Assembly (NCBI RefSeq): GCF_002025705.1
Contig: NZ_CP018846.1
Span: 735,501 to 799,500, forward strand
DNA from: Pseudomonas putida
Lineage (GTDB): Bacteria > Pseudomonadota > Gammaproteobacteria > Pseudomonadales > Pseudomonadaceae
Direction: 5' to 3'
DNA: 64,000 nucleotides
Position numbers and translations under genes: made by a program. Of the stretch, positions 25,905-34,545 are shown in pieces (positions within the stretch are counted from its first letter, which is position 1; every line of letters begins with the position of its first letter). The notes beneath the pieces are model-generated. The model was not told the origin of the DNA. It searched no databases and saw nothing but the letters and a program-made list of their open reading frames with translations.

Positions 25905-27107
25905 ATGCGTGAAGTATTTATCTGTGACGCCATCCGCACCCCGATCGGCCGCTTCGGCGGCGCCCTGGCAGGCGTGCGTGCCGACGACCTGGCGGCCGTG
26001 CCGCTGAAGGCGCTGATCGAGCGTAACCCGTCGGTTCAGTGGGACCAGCTGGACGAAGTGTTCTTCGGCTGCGCCAACCAGGCCGGTGAAGACAACCGCA
26101 ACGTCGCACGCATGGCCCTGCTGCTGGCCGGCCTGCCGGAGAGCATCCCGGGCGTGACCCTGAACCGTCTGTGCGCTTCGGGAATGGACGCCATCGGCAC
26201 TGCCTTCCGCGCGATTGCCAGTGGCGAAATGGAGTTTGTGATTGCCGGCGGCGTCGAGTCGATGTCCCGTGCACCGTTCGTCATGGGCAAGGCCGAAAGC
26301 GGTTACTCGCGCAACATGAAGCTCGAAGACACCACCATCGGCTGGCGTTTCATCAACCCGTTGATGAAGAGCCAGTACGGCGTCGACGCGATGCCGGAGA
26401 CCGCCGACAACGTGGCCGACGACTACAAGGTTTCCCGCGCTGACCAGGACGCCTTTGCCCTGCGCAGCCAGCAAAAGGCTGCCGCCGCCCAGGCTGCCGG
26501 TTTCTTCGCCGAAGAAATCGTGCCGGTGCGTATCGCTCACAAGAAGGGCGAAACCATCGTCGAGCGTGACGAGCACCTGCGCCCTGAGACAACGCTCGAA
26601 GCGCTGACCAAACTCAAACCGGTCAACGGCCCGGACAAGACCGTCACCGCTGGCAACGCCTCGGGTGTCAACGACGGCGCCGCGGCATTGATCCTGGCTT
26701 CGGCCGAAGCGGTGAAGAAGCACGGCCTGACTCCACGTGCCCGCGTACTGGGCATGGCCAGCGCCGGTGTTGCCCCGCGTGTCATGGGCATCGGCCCGGT
26801 GCCAGCGGTGCGCAAGCTGACCGAGCGCCTGGGTGTGGCGGTGAACGATTTCGATGTCATCGAGCTTAACGAAGCCTTCGCCAGCCAAGGCTTGGCGGTG
26901 CTGCGTGAGCTGGGTGTGGCCGACGATGCGCCGCAGGTGAACCCTAACGGTGGCGCAATCGCCCTGGGCCACCCGCTGGGCATGAGCGGTGCGCGCCTGG
27001 TGCTGACGGCGCTTCACCAGCTGGAGAAGAGCGGTGGCCGCAAGGGCCTGGCAACCATGTGTGTGGGTGTTGGCCAAGGTCTGGCGTTGGCCATCGAGCG
27101 GGTTTGA
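25905..27107 (+). CDS. pcaF: PcaF, beta-ketoadipyl-CoA thiolase
   Basis: This 400-residue thiolase cleaves beta-ketoadipyl-CoA into succinyl-CoA and acetyl-CoA, the last step of the pathway. The acyl-binding Cys90 ([11 protein letters not shown]), the histidine in [16 protein letters not shown] and the second cysteine in TMCVGVGQG are all present. The ATG at 25905 follows AGGAGAAG. It is followed by a REP repeat and then pcaT, so the order keeps the P. putida cluster. The activating CoA transferase genes pcaIJ are not in the window. Confidence 0.96.
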   Translation: MREVFICDAIRTPIGRFGGALAGVRADDLAAVPLKALIERNPSVQWDQLDEVFFGCANQAGEDNRNVARMALLLAGLPESIPGVTLNRLCASGMDAIGTAFRAIASGEMEFVIAGGVESMSRAPFVMGKAESGYSRNMKLEDTTIGWRFINPLMKSQYGVDAMPETADNVADDYKVSRADQDAFALRSQQKAAAAQAAGFFAEEIVPVRIAHKKGETIVERDEHLRPETTLEALTKLKPVNGPDKTVTAGNASGVNDGAAALILASAEAVKKHGLTPRARVLGMASAGVAPRVMGIGPVPAVRKLTERLGVAVNDFDVIELNEAFASQGLAVLRELGVADDAPQVNPNGGAIALGHPLGMSGARLVLTALHQLEKSGGRKGLATMCVGVGQGLALAIERV

Positions 27108-27116
27108 TCGGTTTCG

Positions 27117-27207
27117 GCCTCTTCGCGGGCAAGCCCGCTCCCACAGGATTGTCGTTGCCCACTGCACAACGCGAACCTGGGGGAGCGGGCTTGCCCGCGA
27201 AGAGGCC
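27117..27207. repeat. REP-like inverted repeat, CGGGCAAGCCCG subtype, between pcaF and pcaT
   Basis: Arms GGCCTCTTCGCGGGCAAGCC... and their complement enclose a 38-base spacer. Placed inside the cluster, it may weaken transcription from pcaF into pcaT. Confidence 0.88.
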
Positions 27208-27306
27208 CACCTGTACGACACAAGGCCAATTGCCAGCCCGCAAGCGGAACGAGTGTGTTACTAGGTATGTCTAGACTTACCTAGGACCCTCCAGGAGTAA
27301 ATCGTC

Positions 27307-28596
27307 ATGACCTCAAGCTATTACACCGGTGAAGAGCGCAGCAAGCGCATCTTCGCCATCGTCGGTGCCTCTTCGGGCAACCTGGTGGAATGGTTCGACT
27401 TCTACGTCTATGCCTTCAGCGCGATCTACTTCGCCTCGTCCTTCTTCCCCTCCGACGACCCCACCGTGCAGTTGCTCAACACGGCCGGTGTATTCGCTGC
27501 AGGCTTCCTGATGCGCCCGATCGGTGGCTGGATCTTCGGCCGCCTGGCCGACCGCCATGGCCGCAAGAATTCCCTGATGATCTCGGTGCTGATGATGTGC
27601 TTCGGCTCCTTGATGATCGCCTGCCTGCCGACCTATTCGAGCATCGGCGCCTGGGCTCCGGCGCTGCTGTTGCTCGCGCGGCTGATCCAGGGCCTGTCGG
27701 TGGGTGGCGAATATGGCACCACCGCGACCTACATGAGTGAGGTGGCCCTGCGCGGCCAGCGCGGCTTCTATGCGTCGTTCCAGTATGTGACCCTGATCGG
27801 CGGCCAGTTGCTGGCGGTGCTGGTGGTGGTGATCATGCAGCAACTGCTGAGCGAGGAAGAGCTGCGCGCCTGGGGCTGGCGCATTCCGTTCGTGGTCGGT
27901 GCCATCGCTGCGCTGATCTCGCTGATGCTGCGCCGCTCGCTGCACGAAACCAGCAGCGCCGAAACCCGCAAGGACAAGGATGCCGGCAGCATCAAAGGGC
28001 TGTTCCGCAACCACACCGCAGCGTTCATCACCGTGCTTGGCTACACGGCCGGTGGCTCGCTGATCTTCTACACCTTCACCACCTACATGCAGAAGTACCT
28101 GGTCAACACGGCCGGCATGCATGCGAAGACCGCCAGTTACGTGATGACCGGGGCGCTGTTCCTGTACATGGTGATGCAGCCGTTTTTCGGCATGCTTTCC
28201 GACCGCATCGGCCGTCGCAACTCGATGCTGTTGTTCGGTGCGCTGGGCACGATCTGCACGGTACCGCTGCTGATGGCGCTCAAGACCGTAAGCAACCCGT
28301 TCATGGCCTTCGTGCTGATTACCCTGGCCCTGTGCATCGTCAGTTTCTACACCTCGATCAGTGGCCTGGTGAAAGCCGAGATGTTCCCGCCGCAGGTTCG
28401 TGCGCTGGGCGTTGGCCTGGCTTACGCGGTGGCCAACGCGGCGTTTGGTGGTTCGGCCGAGTATGTGGCCCTGGGCTTGAAGACCATGGGCATGGAAAAC
28501 ACCTTCTACTGGTACGTGACGGCCATGATGGCAATCGCCTTCCTGTTCAGCCTGCGCCTGCCCAAGCAGGCGGAATACCTGCACCACGATGATTAA
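27307..28596 (+). CDS. pcaT: PcaT, MFS dicarboxylate (beta-ketoadipate) transporter
   Basis: This 429-residue, 12-helix MFS protein belongs to the metabolite:H+ symporter group (KgtP/PcaT). The start [22 protein letters not shown], the loop motif [14 protein letters not shown] and the second half motif [13 protein letters not shown] are complete. In P. putida PcaT imports beta-ketoadipate; in P. aeruginosa the homologue takes up alpha-ketoglutarate. It closely resembles kgtP in this window, so the two are paralogues. It opens the pcaTBDC group. Confidence 0.92.
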   Translation: MTSSYYTGEERSKRIFAIVGASSGNLVEWFDFYVYAFSAIYFASSFFPSDDPTVQLLNTAGVFAAGFLMRPIGGWIFGRLADRHGRKNSLMISVLMMCFGSLMIACLPTYSSIGAWAPALLLLARLIQGLSVGGEYGTTATYMSEVALRGQRGFYASFQYVTLIGGQLLAVLVVVIMQQLLSEEELRAWGWRIPFVVGAIAALISLMLRRSLHETSSAETRKDKDAGSIKGLFRNHTAAFITVLGYTAGGSLIFYTFTTYMQKYLVNTAGMHAKTASYVMTGALFLYMVMQPFFGMLSDRIGRRNSMLLFGALGTICTVPLLMALKTVSNPFMAFVLITLALCIVSFYTSISGLVKAEMFPPQVRALGVGLAYAVANAAFGGSAEYVALGLKTMGMENTFYWYVTAMMAIAFLFSLRLPKQAEYLHHDD

Positions 28597-28605
28597 GGAC
28601 GTTGC

Positions 28606-29958
28606 ATGAGCAACCAACTGTTCGACGCCTATTTCACTGCCCCGGCCATGCGCGAAGTATTCTCCGACCGTGGCCGCCTGCAGGGCATGCTCGACTTCGA
28701 AGCCGCGCTGGCCCGTGCCGAAGCCGCTGCCGGCCTGGTGCCGCACAGTGCCGTGGCGGCCATCGAGGCGGCCTGCCAGGCTGAGCGCTACGACGTGCGC
28801 GCCCTGGCCGATGCCATCGCCACTGCCGGCAACTCGGCGATCCCGCTGGTCAAGGCGCTGGGCAAGGTGATCGCCAGTGGTGTACCTGAAGCCGAGCGTT
28901 ACGTGCACCTGGGTGCCACCAGTCAGGATGCGATGGATACCGGGCTGGTCTTGCAGTTGCGTGATGCGCTGGCGCTGATCGAAGCCGACCTCGGCAAGCT
29001 GGCCGACACCCTGGCGCGCCAGGCCCTGCAGCATGCCGACACGCCGCTGGTTGGCCGTACCTGGCTGCAGCATGCCACGCCGGTAACCCTAGGCATGAAG
29101 CTGGCCGGTGTGCTCGGTGCCCTGACCCGCCACCGCCAGCGCCTGCAGGAACTGCGCCCGCGCCTGTTGGTGCTGCAGTTCGGCGGTGCCTCCGGCAGCC
29201 TGGCGGCGCTGGGAAGCAAAGCCATACCGGTGGCTGAAGGCCTGGCCGAACAACTCAAGCTGACCTTGCCTGAACAGCCTTGGCATACCCAGCGTGACCG
29301 CCTGGTGGAATTCGCTTCGGTGCTGGGCCTGATAGCCGGCAGCCTGGGCAAGTTCGGCCGCGATGTCAGCCTGCTGATGCAGACAGAGGCCGGTGAGGTG
29401 TTCGAGCCTTCCGCGCCGGGCAAGGGTGGTTCATCGACCATGCCGCACAAGCGCAACCCGGTGGGCGCGGCAGTGCTGATCGGCGCCGCTACCCGCGTTC
29501 CGGGCCTGCTGTCGACCCTGTTTGCCGCCATGCCCCAGGAGCACGAACGCAGCCTCGGCCTGTGGCATGCCGAATGGGAAACCTTGCCAGACATCTGCTG
29601 CCTGGTCTCTGGCGCCCTGCGCCAGGCCCAGGTGATCGCCGAAGGCATGGAGGTGGATGCCGAGCGCATGCGCCGCAACCTCGACCTGACCCAGGGCCTG
29701 GTGCTGGCCGAAGCGGTGAGTATCGTGCTCGCCCAGCGCCTGGGCCGTGACCGTGCCCACCACTTGCTGGAGCAGTGCTGCCAGCGTGCCGTGGCCGAAC
29801 AGCGCCACCTGCGCGCCGTACTGGGTGACGAGCCGCAGGTCAGTGCCGAACTGGGCGCCGAAGAGCTCGACCGCTTGCTCGACCCTGCCCATTATCTTGG
29901 CCAGGCCCGCGTCTGGGTGGCGCGCGCCGTGGCTGAACATCAACGTTTGACTGCCTGA
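28606..29958 (+). CDS. pcaB: PcaB, 3-carboxy-cis,cis-muconate cycloisomerase
   Basis: This 450-residue enzyme converts beta-carboxy-cis,cis-muconate to gamma-carboxymuconolactone. It belongs to the fumarase/aspartase superfamily, and the catalytic signature GSSTMPHKRNP is at residues 277-287. The usual TSQDAMDTG and TLGMKLAG regions are also present. The gap to pcaT is only nine bases and to pcaD eleven, showing one operon. Confidence 0.96.
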   Translation: MSNQLFDAYFTAPAMREVFSDRGRLQGMLDFEAALARAEAAAGLVPHSAVAAIEAACQAERYDVRALADAIATAGNSAIPLVKALGKVIASGVPEAERYVHLGATSQDAMDTGLVLQLRDALALIEADLGKLADTLARQALQHADTPLVGRTWLQHATPVTLGMKLAGVLGALTRHRQRLQELRPRLLVLQFGGASGSLAALGSKAIPVAEGLAEQLKLTLPEQPWHTQRDRLVEFASVLGLIAGSLGKFGRDVSLLMQTEAGEVFEPSAPGKGGSSTMPHKRNPVGAAVLIGAATRVPGLLSTLFAAMPQEHERSLGLWHAEWETLPDICCLVSGALRQAQVIAEGMEVDAERMRRNLDLTQGLVLAEAVSIVLAQRLGRDRAHHLLEQCCQRAVAEQRHLRAVLGDEPQVSAELGAEELDRLLDPAHYLGQARVWVARAVAEHQRLTA

Positions 29959-29969
29959 AGGAGATCGCT

Positions 29970-30761
29970 GTGGCGCACTTGCAACTGGCCGATGGCGTAC
30001 TGAACTACCAACTCGATGGCCCGGCCGATGCTCCGGTGCTGGTCCTGTCCAACTCGCTGGGTACCGACCTGGGCATGTGGGACAGCCAGATTCCGCTGTG
30101 GAGCGAACACTTCCGCGTGCTGCGCTACGACACTCGTGGCCATGGCGCTTCGCTGGTCAGCGAAGGCCCGTACAGCATCGAACAACTGGGCCAGGATGTA
30201 CTGGCGCTGCTTGACGCCCTGGACATCCAGCACGCGCACTTCGTCGGGCTGTCCATGGGCGGCCTGATCGGCCAGTGGCTGGGCATCAATGCCGGCGCGC
30301 GCCTGCACAGCCTGACCCTGTGCAACACCGCCGCCAAGATCGCCAACGACGAGGTGTGGAACACCCGTATCGACACCGTGCTCAAGGGCGGCCAGCAAGC
30401 CATGGTCAACCTGCGCGATGCGTCCATCGCCCGCTGGTTCACCCCGGCGTTTGCCGAGCAGCAGCCGCAAGAGGCCCAGCGCATCTGCCAGATGTTGGCG
30501 CAGACCAGCCCCGAGGGCTATGCCGCCAACTGCGCGGCCGTGCGCGACGCCGACTTCCGCGAGCAACTGGGCCGCATCCAGGTGGCGACGCTGATCGTCG
30601 CCGGTAGCGAAGACGTGGTCACCACGCCGGAACATGGCCGTTTCATGCAGGCCGGTATCATCGGTGCCACTTACGCCGAGTTCCCGGCGGCGCACCTGTC
30701 CAACGTCGAGATTGGCGAGGCGTTCAGCCGCCGCGTGCTCGACTTCCTGTTGGCTCGCTGA
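29970..30761 (+). CDS. pcaD: PcaD, beta-ketoadipate enol-lactone hydrolase
   Basis: This 263-residue alpha/beta hydrolase opens the enol-lactone to beta-ketoadipate. The nucleophile is Ser95 in VGLSMGGLIG. The acid is in VAGSEDVVTT and the histidine in FPAAHLSN. It begins with GTG after GGAGAT, giving MAHLQLADGVLNYQ. It precedes pcaC by ten bases. Confidence 0.96.
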   Translation: MAHLQLADGVLNYQLDGPADAPVLVLSNSLGTDLGMWDSQIPLWSEHFRVLRYDTRGHGASLVSEGPYSIEQLGQDVLALLDALDIQHAHFVGLSMGGLIGQWLGINAGARLHSLTLCNTAAKIANDEVWNTRIDTVLKGGQQAMVNLRDASIARWFTPAFAEQQPQEAQRICQMLAQTSPEGYAANCAAVRDADFREQLGRIQVATLIVAGSEDVVTTPEHGRFMQAGIIGATYAEFPAAHLSNVEIGEAFSRRVLDFLLAR

Positions 30762-30771
30762 GGAATTGGCC

Positions 30772-31164
30772 ATGGATGAGAAACAACGTTACGACGCCGG
30801 CATGCAGGTTCGCCGCGCGGTGTTGGGCGATGCCCATGTGGATCGTAGCCTGGAGAAGCTCAACGACTTCAACGGCGAGTTCCAGGAAATGATCACCCGG
30901 CACGCCTGGGGCGACATATGGACCCGCCCCGGCCTGCCACGGCACACCCGCAGCCTGATCACCATTGCCATGCTGATCGGCATGAACCGCAACGACGAGC
31001 TCAAGCTGCACCTGCGTGCGGCGGCGAACAACGGCGTGACTCGCGACGAGATCAAGGAAGTGCTGATGCAGAGCGCGATCTACTGCGGCATTCCGGCGGC
31101 CAATGCCACCTTCCACATGGCTGAGTCTGTGTGGGACGAACTCGGGGTCGAATCGCGGTCCTGA
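30772..31164 (+). CDS. pcaC: PcaC, 4-carboxymuconolactone decarboxylase
   Basis: This is a 130-residue AhpD-like decarboxylase that turns gamma-carboxymuconolactone into the enol-lactone used by PcaD. The core HAWGDIWTRPGLPRHTRSLI and the helix EVLMQSAIYCGIPAANATFH with the active-site histidine are intact. The ATG at 30772 follows GAGGAAT. It ends the pca operon and is followed by a compact REP pair. Confidence 0.95.
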   Translation: MDEKQRYDAGMQVRRAVLGDAHVDRSLEKLNDFNGEFQEMITRHAWGDIWTRPGLPRHTRSLITIAMLIGMNRNDELKLHLRAAANNGVTRDEIKEVLMQSAIYCGIPAANATFHMAESVWDELGVESRS

Positions 31165-31177
31165 GCATGCTCATTCC

Positions 31178-31223
31178 CTGTAGGAACGGCCGCTCCGGCG
31201 CCCCGGCAAGGCCGCTCCTACAG
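31178..31223. repeat. Compressed REP pair, GGCGCC core
   Basis: Unlike other copies, the two arms (CTGTAGGAACGGCC and GGCCGCTCCTACAG) are separated by only about 18 bases. The right arm also supplies the TAG stop codon of the next gene on the minus strand. Confidence 0.85.
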
Positions 31224-31730
31224 TGCGCGAACGGCCACAGGGCCGGCATTGGCTTCCACAGCCCGCTTCAGCTCAGGGCACAGTCCTAGCATGAACGCCG
31301 CTTCAGCGACCACGAACAGCGGGCCGATGATCAGCCCGCTGATATCGTCGACGAACGCCGGCTTGCGGCCTTCGTAATGATGCCCGACGAACTGGATGAT
31401 CCAGCCCACCACGAACGCCCCCAGCCCGGCGCTGAGCCACAGGCTGGTCGACTGCGTGGCCAGTGCCTGGCCAATCCACAGGCACAACCCCAGCAGCAGG
31501 CCCATGACCAGGCCGAAGCGCAGGTCCAGGCGCAGATAGAACCGCACTGCAGCGGCTGCGGCGAGCAGGGCGGGGGATAGCCAGATGCCGGCCAGCTCCC
31601 AGCCGGGGCGCGACAGCAGCACAGTGACGGCCACCACGATCAGCGGAATACCGACAAAGTGGGTGGCGATGTTGCGTGGGTCGCGGTGGTAGTTGGCGTA
31701 TTGGCTCAGGTGTTCGACGAGGTTTTTCAT
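31218..31730 (-). CDS. Mpo1-like (DUF962) membrane protein
   Basis: The product is a 170-residue membrane protein with four or five hydrophobic segments and the conserved histidines of the Mpo1/YGL010w family: YANYHRDPRNIATHFVGIP near the N-terminus and QFVGHHYEGRKPAF in the middle. In yeast this family removes one carbon from 2-hydroxy fatty acids; the bacterial role is not established. Its stop codon TAG belongs to the REP element. It runs opposite to pcaC. Confidence 0.87.
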   Translation of the reverse strand: MKNLVEHLSQYANYHRDPRNIATHFVGIPLIVVAVTVLLSRPGWELAGIWLSPALLAAAAAVRFYLRLDLRFGLVMGLLLGLCLWIGQALATQSTSLWLSAGLGAFVVGWIIQFVGHHYEGRKPAFVDDISGLIIGPLFVVAEAAFMLGLCPELKRAVEANAGPVAVRAL

Positions 31731-31765
31731 TGTTGTTCCTCCCTGGGTGGCCTGTTCAGCTTTGT

Positions 31766-31886
31766 GTTGCCTGTGCCGGCCCTTTCGCGGGTAAACCCGC
31801 TCCCACAGGATAACCGCAACTCTTGAGAGCGGTGTTGCTGGACCTGTGGGAGCGGGCTTGCCCGCGAAGAGGCCGGCACAGGCAAC
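31766..31886. repeat. REP-like inverted repeat with extended 16-bp outer arms
   Basis: Arms begin GTTGCCTGTGCCGGCC and end with its perfect complement. The inner parts are the GGGTAAACCCGCTCCCACAG and AGCGGGCTTGCCCGCG subtype. It lies between the DUF962 gene and the LysR gene. Confidence 0.85.
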
Positions 31887-31936
31887 CCATGGTCTGATAG
31901 TGATCAGAATAGCCCGCAGCGACCACCATCATCAGT

Positions 31937-32860
31937 TCAGCGAATGGCAGCAGCGCGCATTGGCGCATCCAGCCCCACCAAGGTCTCGATCATCGCCCGT
32001 GCCGCCGGAGACAGCCGGTAACCGCTGCGGCTGACCACGCCACACCTTACGCTCAGGATTTCCAGCGCCGGCGGCAGGTTGCGCCAGTGCAGGCGCACCA
32101 GGTGCCCGGCGGCGAGATCGTCAGCCACGGCTTCTTCGCTGGCAGTGCCCACGGCATCGCTGGCCAGCACCACACTGCGCAACACTGCCAGGTGCTCGGT
32201 CTGCAGGTGCGGGATGAAATCGCTGCGCCCGCTGAGGTTGGCGAGGCGCTTGCGCACGCCGGGGGCGAGCAGGGCACTGGCCAGAGGGTAGGTGAACAGG
32301 TCGTTGGTCGACAGGCTGTCTTTGGCCAGCAGCGGGTGGCCGGGGCGACAGAAGAACAGCCCGGGGCGCGGGGTGAGCGGTTCGGTATGGAAGTTGGGGT
32401 CGGCTTCGAACGGGCGGATGTCGTCGACGAAGAACTCGATCTGTTCGCGACGCAGGGCCTGGCCGAGGCGTTCGGCGTTGTCCACCAACAGCGCCGTACG
32501 GATGCCAGGGTGGCTGGCGATGAAATGCTGCAGTGCTTGTGGCACCAGGCGCACGGCCAGGGCTGGGCCGCTGCCGAAATGCAGTTCGCCGGCGTCGAGC
32601 TTGGTCATCTGCAGCACTTCGTTGCTCAGTTGGGTGGCACCCTGTACCAGGCGGCGGGCATGCTGCAGTACCACCTGGCCCTCGGGGGTTGGGGGCAGGG
32701 CTTTGCTGGCGCGGTCGACCAAGGGGCAGCCGAAGGTTTGCTCGAGGCCCTGAATGGCCCGGCTGAAGGCAGGTTGAGTGATGCCCATGGCTTCGGCGGC
32801 GCGGACGAAACTGCGGTATTCGGTAAGGGCGATGAAGTAGCGCAGTTGGCGAAGGTCCAT
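31937..32860 (-). CDS. LysR-family transcriptional regulator
   Basis: The protein has 307 residues. The winged helix (MDLRQLRYFIALTEYRSFVRAAEAMGITQPAFSRAIQGLE) is followed by the linker and the periplasmic-binding-type effector domain. The nearest genes are the DUF962 protein and the porin; none is divergent from it, so its target cannot be told from position. It may regulate the aromatic-acid porin, but this is only a guess. Confidence 0.88.
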   Translation of the reverse strand: MDLRQLRYFIALTEYRSFVRAAEAMGITQPAFSRAIQGLEQTFGCPLVDRASKALPPTPEGQVVLQHARRLVQGATQLSNEVLQMTKLDAGELHFGSGPALAVRLVPQALQHFIASHPGIRTALLVDNAERLGQALRREQIEFFVDDIRPFEADPNFHTEPLTPRPGLFFCRPGHPLLAKDSLSTNDLFTYPLASALLAPGVRKRLANLSGRSDFIPHLQTEHLAVLRSVVLASDAVGTASEEAVADDLAAGHLVRLHWRNLPPALEILSVRCGVVSRSGYRLSPAARAMIETLVGLDAPMRAAAIR

Positions 32861-32967
32861 GTCGAGGCTCTGCGGCGGGAACAGGGCTCGATTTAAGCGG
32901 TTACTTTATATGTCGTCAAAGAAGGTTTGTGGATTTGTTTATTTCTTTTGGTTATTTAAAGAAGCAT

Positions 32968-33047
32968 CTGGCCTCTTCGCGGCTAAAGCCGCTCCTACAG
33001 GTTTGGCGCAGAGCCTGTAGGAGCGGCTTTAGCCGCGAAGAGGCCAG
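32968..33047. repeat. Perfect 34-bp inverted REP-like repeat
   Basis: Arms CTGGCCTCTTCGCGGCTAAA... (32968-33001) and its exact complement (33014-33047) flank a 12-base loop. It directly follows the porin stop and probably protects the porin mRNA 3' end or terminates it. Confidence 0.92.
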
Positions 33048-33052
33048 TCAAT

Positions 33053-34309
33053 TTAGAGGAGATTCAGCGGGTAGCTCACGATCAACCGGTTTTCATCGAA
33101 CGAGTTGGTGCTGAAATCCCGGCGCATCGTGGAGTTGCGCCACTTCACCGACAAGTCCTTGAAGGAGCCAGACTGGATCACATAGGCCAGCTCGCTCTCC
33201 CGCGCCCATTCCTTGCCGTCGGTCACGCCGCCGGCGGTGACATTGTCGCCCTTGATGTAGCGGTTCATCAGGGTCAGGCCGGGGATGCCGACGGTGACGA
33301 AGTTGAAGTCGTGGCGTACCTGCCAAGAGCGTTCCTTGGCATTGTCGAAGCTTGAGTTGTAGCTGTCGTTGGCCAGGGTGCCACCGCTGGTGCCGTTGAC
33401 CCGCAGCCATGCGTTGTCACCGCTGACCTTCTGCAGGCCGACGTAGAAGGTGTTGCCCTTGTAGCGCGCCGACAGCATTGCCGATGCCGTGCGGTTGTCC
33501 AACTGGCCTGCGCGTTCCGCGCCATCTTCCTTGCCCCAGAAGTAGCCCAGGTTGGCACCCAGGGTCCACTCGCCCAGCGGCTGGCTGTGCACCAGGTTCA
33601 GGTATTGCTGGCGGTAGATATCCTTGAGCTGGGCGTCCCACAGGCCGATCATGGTGCGCTTGTCGTTGAAGGAGTATTCACCGCCGCCGAAATTGAAGCG
33701 GTCTGAGGTGAAGGCAGCGCGGCCGTTTAACGACATGTCTTCCATGCTGGCATCGTTGCGCGGGCTATTGCCGCGGAACTGGCCGGCGTACAGGGTCAGC
33801 CCTTCGATTTCCTTGGAAGTGACCTGGCCACCACGGAAGGTCTGCGGCAGCGAGCGGCCGTCGTCCGAGCGTAAAATCGGCAGTACCGGCATCCATTCGC
33901 CGACTTTCAGTTCGGTCTCGGACAGCTTGGCTTTCAATGCCACACCCAGGCGGCCAAAGTCGTCAGCCGGGCGGCCGTCGTCATGCACCGGTAGCAACTG
34001 GGTGTTGGCAGTACCTTTGCCGCCATCGAGCTTGACCGAATACAGGCCCAGCACGTCCACGCCGAAGCCGACGGTGCCCTGGGTGAAACCGGAGCGGGCA
34101 TCGAGGATGAAGCTCTGGGTCCATTCTTCGGCCTTGCCTTGCGGGTAGGCGGGGTCGACGAAGTTGCGGTTGATGTAGAAGTTGCGCAGGTTGAGGCTGG
34201 CCTTGGCGTCCTCCATGAACCCGCCATTGTCGGCGGCGCATACAGGCAGGGCGCAGGAAATGGCCAACAGGCCGGGCAGCAGCTGGCGTGCGGGTTGCGA
34301 AGTGCTCAT
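33053..34309 (-). CDS. OprD-family outer-membrane porin (BenF-like)
   Basis: This 418-residue porin has a signal peptide (to ALPVCA, residues 1-25). The beta-barrel includes the OprD motifs EEWTQSFILDARSGFTQGTVGFGVDVLG and SFDNAKERSWQVRHDFNF, and ends in the outer-membrane sorting signal with aromatic/leucine residues (LIVSYPLNLL). OprD-type porins of the BenF/OpdK group take up aromatic or small organic acids. A PcaR-like site lies about 150 bases upstream on the same strand, suggesting that it belongs to the pca regulon. Confidence 0.88.
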   Translation of the reverse strand: MSTSQPARQLLPGLLAISCALPVCAADNGGFMEDAKASLNLRNFYINRNFVDPAYPQGKAEEWTQSFILDARSGFTQGTVGFGVDVLGLYSVKLDGGKGTANTQLLPVHDDGRPADDFGRLGVALKAKLSETELKVGEWMPVLPILRSDDGRSLPQTFRGGQVTSKEIEGLTLYAGQFRGNSPRNDASMEDMSLNGRAAFTSDRFNFGGGEYSFNDKRTMIGLWDAQLKDIYRQQYLNLVHSQPLGEWTLGANLGYFWGKEDGAERAGQLDNRTASAMLSARYKGNTFYVGLQKVSGDNAWLRVNGTSGGTLANDSYNSSFDNAKERSWQVRHDFNFVTVGIPGLTLMNRYIKGDNVTAGGVTDGKEWARESELAYVIQSGSFKDLSVKWRNSTMRRDFSTNSFDENRLIVSYPLNLL

Positions 34310-34456
34310 CTGTCGTGGATCTCTTGTTTTTATGGGCGAGCCTGCGCTGCAGGGTGCGGCCTGCAGGCACGGGTCTTTTGATGAACTTGTGCAGCGTTGC
34401 GTGGGGGATGGTGCGGGGCAGGGCGAGGGTGAGGCAATTCGCCGCAAACGGTATTG

Positions 34457-34471
34457 GGCGATAATCGAACG
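34457..34471 (-). promoter_or_regulatory. PcaR-box-like site upstream of the porin
   Basis: On the minus strand the site reads GTTCGATTATCGCCC, two mismatches from the PcaR 15-mer. It lies about 150 bases upstream of the porin ATG. Its place suggests aromatics-dependent control. Confidence 0.5.
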
Positions 34472-34502
34472 CTATGTTCCGGTTGGTTAATTTTGCCCAA
34501 TA

Positions 34503-34528
34503 AAAAGCCCAGCGCGAGGCTAGGCTTG
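34503..34528 (-). terminator. Rho-independent terminator of ttgABC
   Basis: On the minus strand AGCCTAGC pairs with GCTGGGCT (one G-T wobble) around a CTCGC loop, then TTTTT. It lies 18 bases past the ttgC stop. Confidence 0.8.
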
Positions 34529-34545
34529 ATGCTGCTGCAGTTCGA

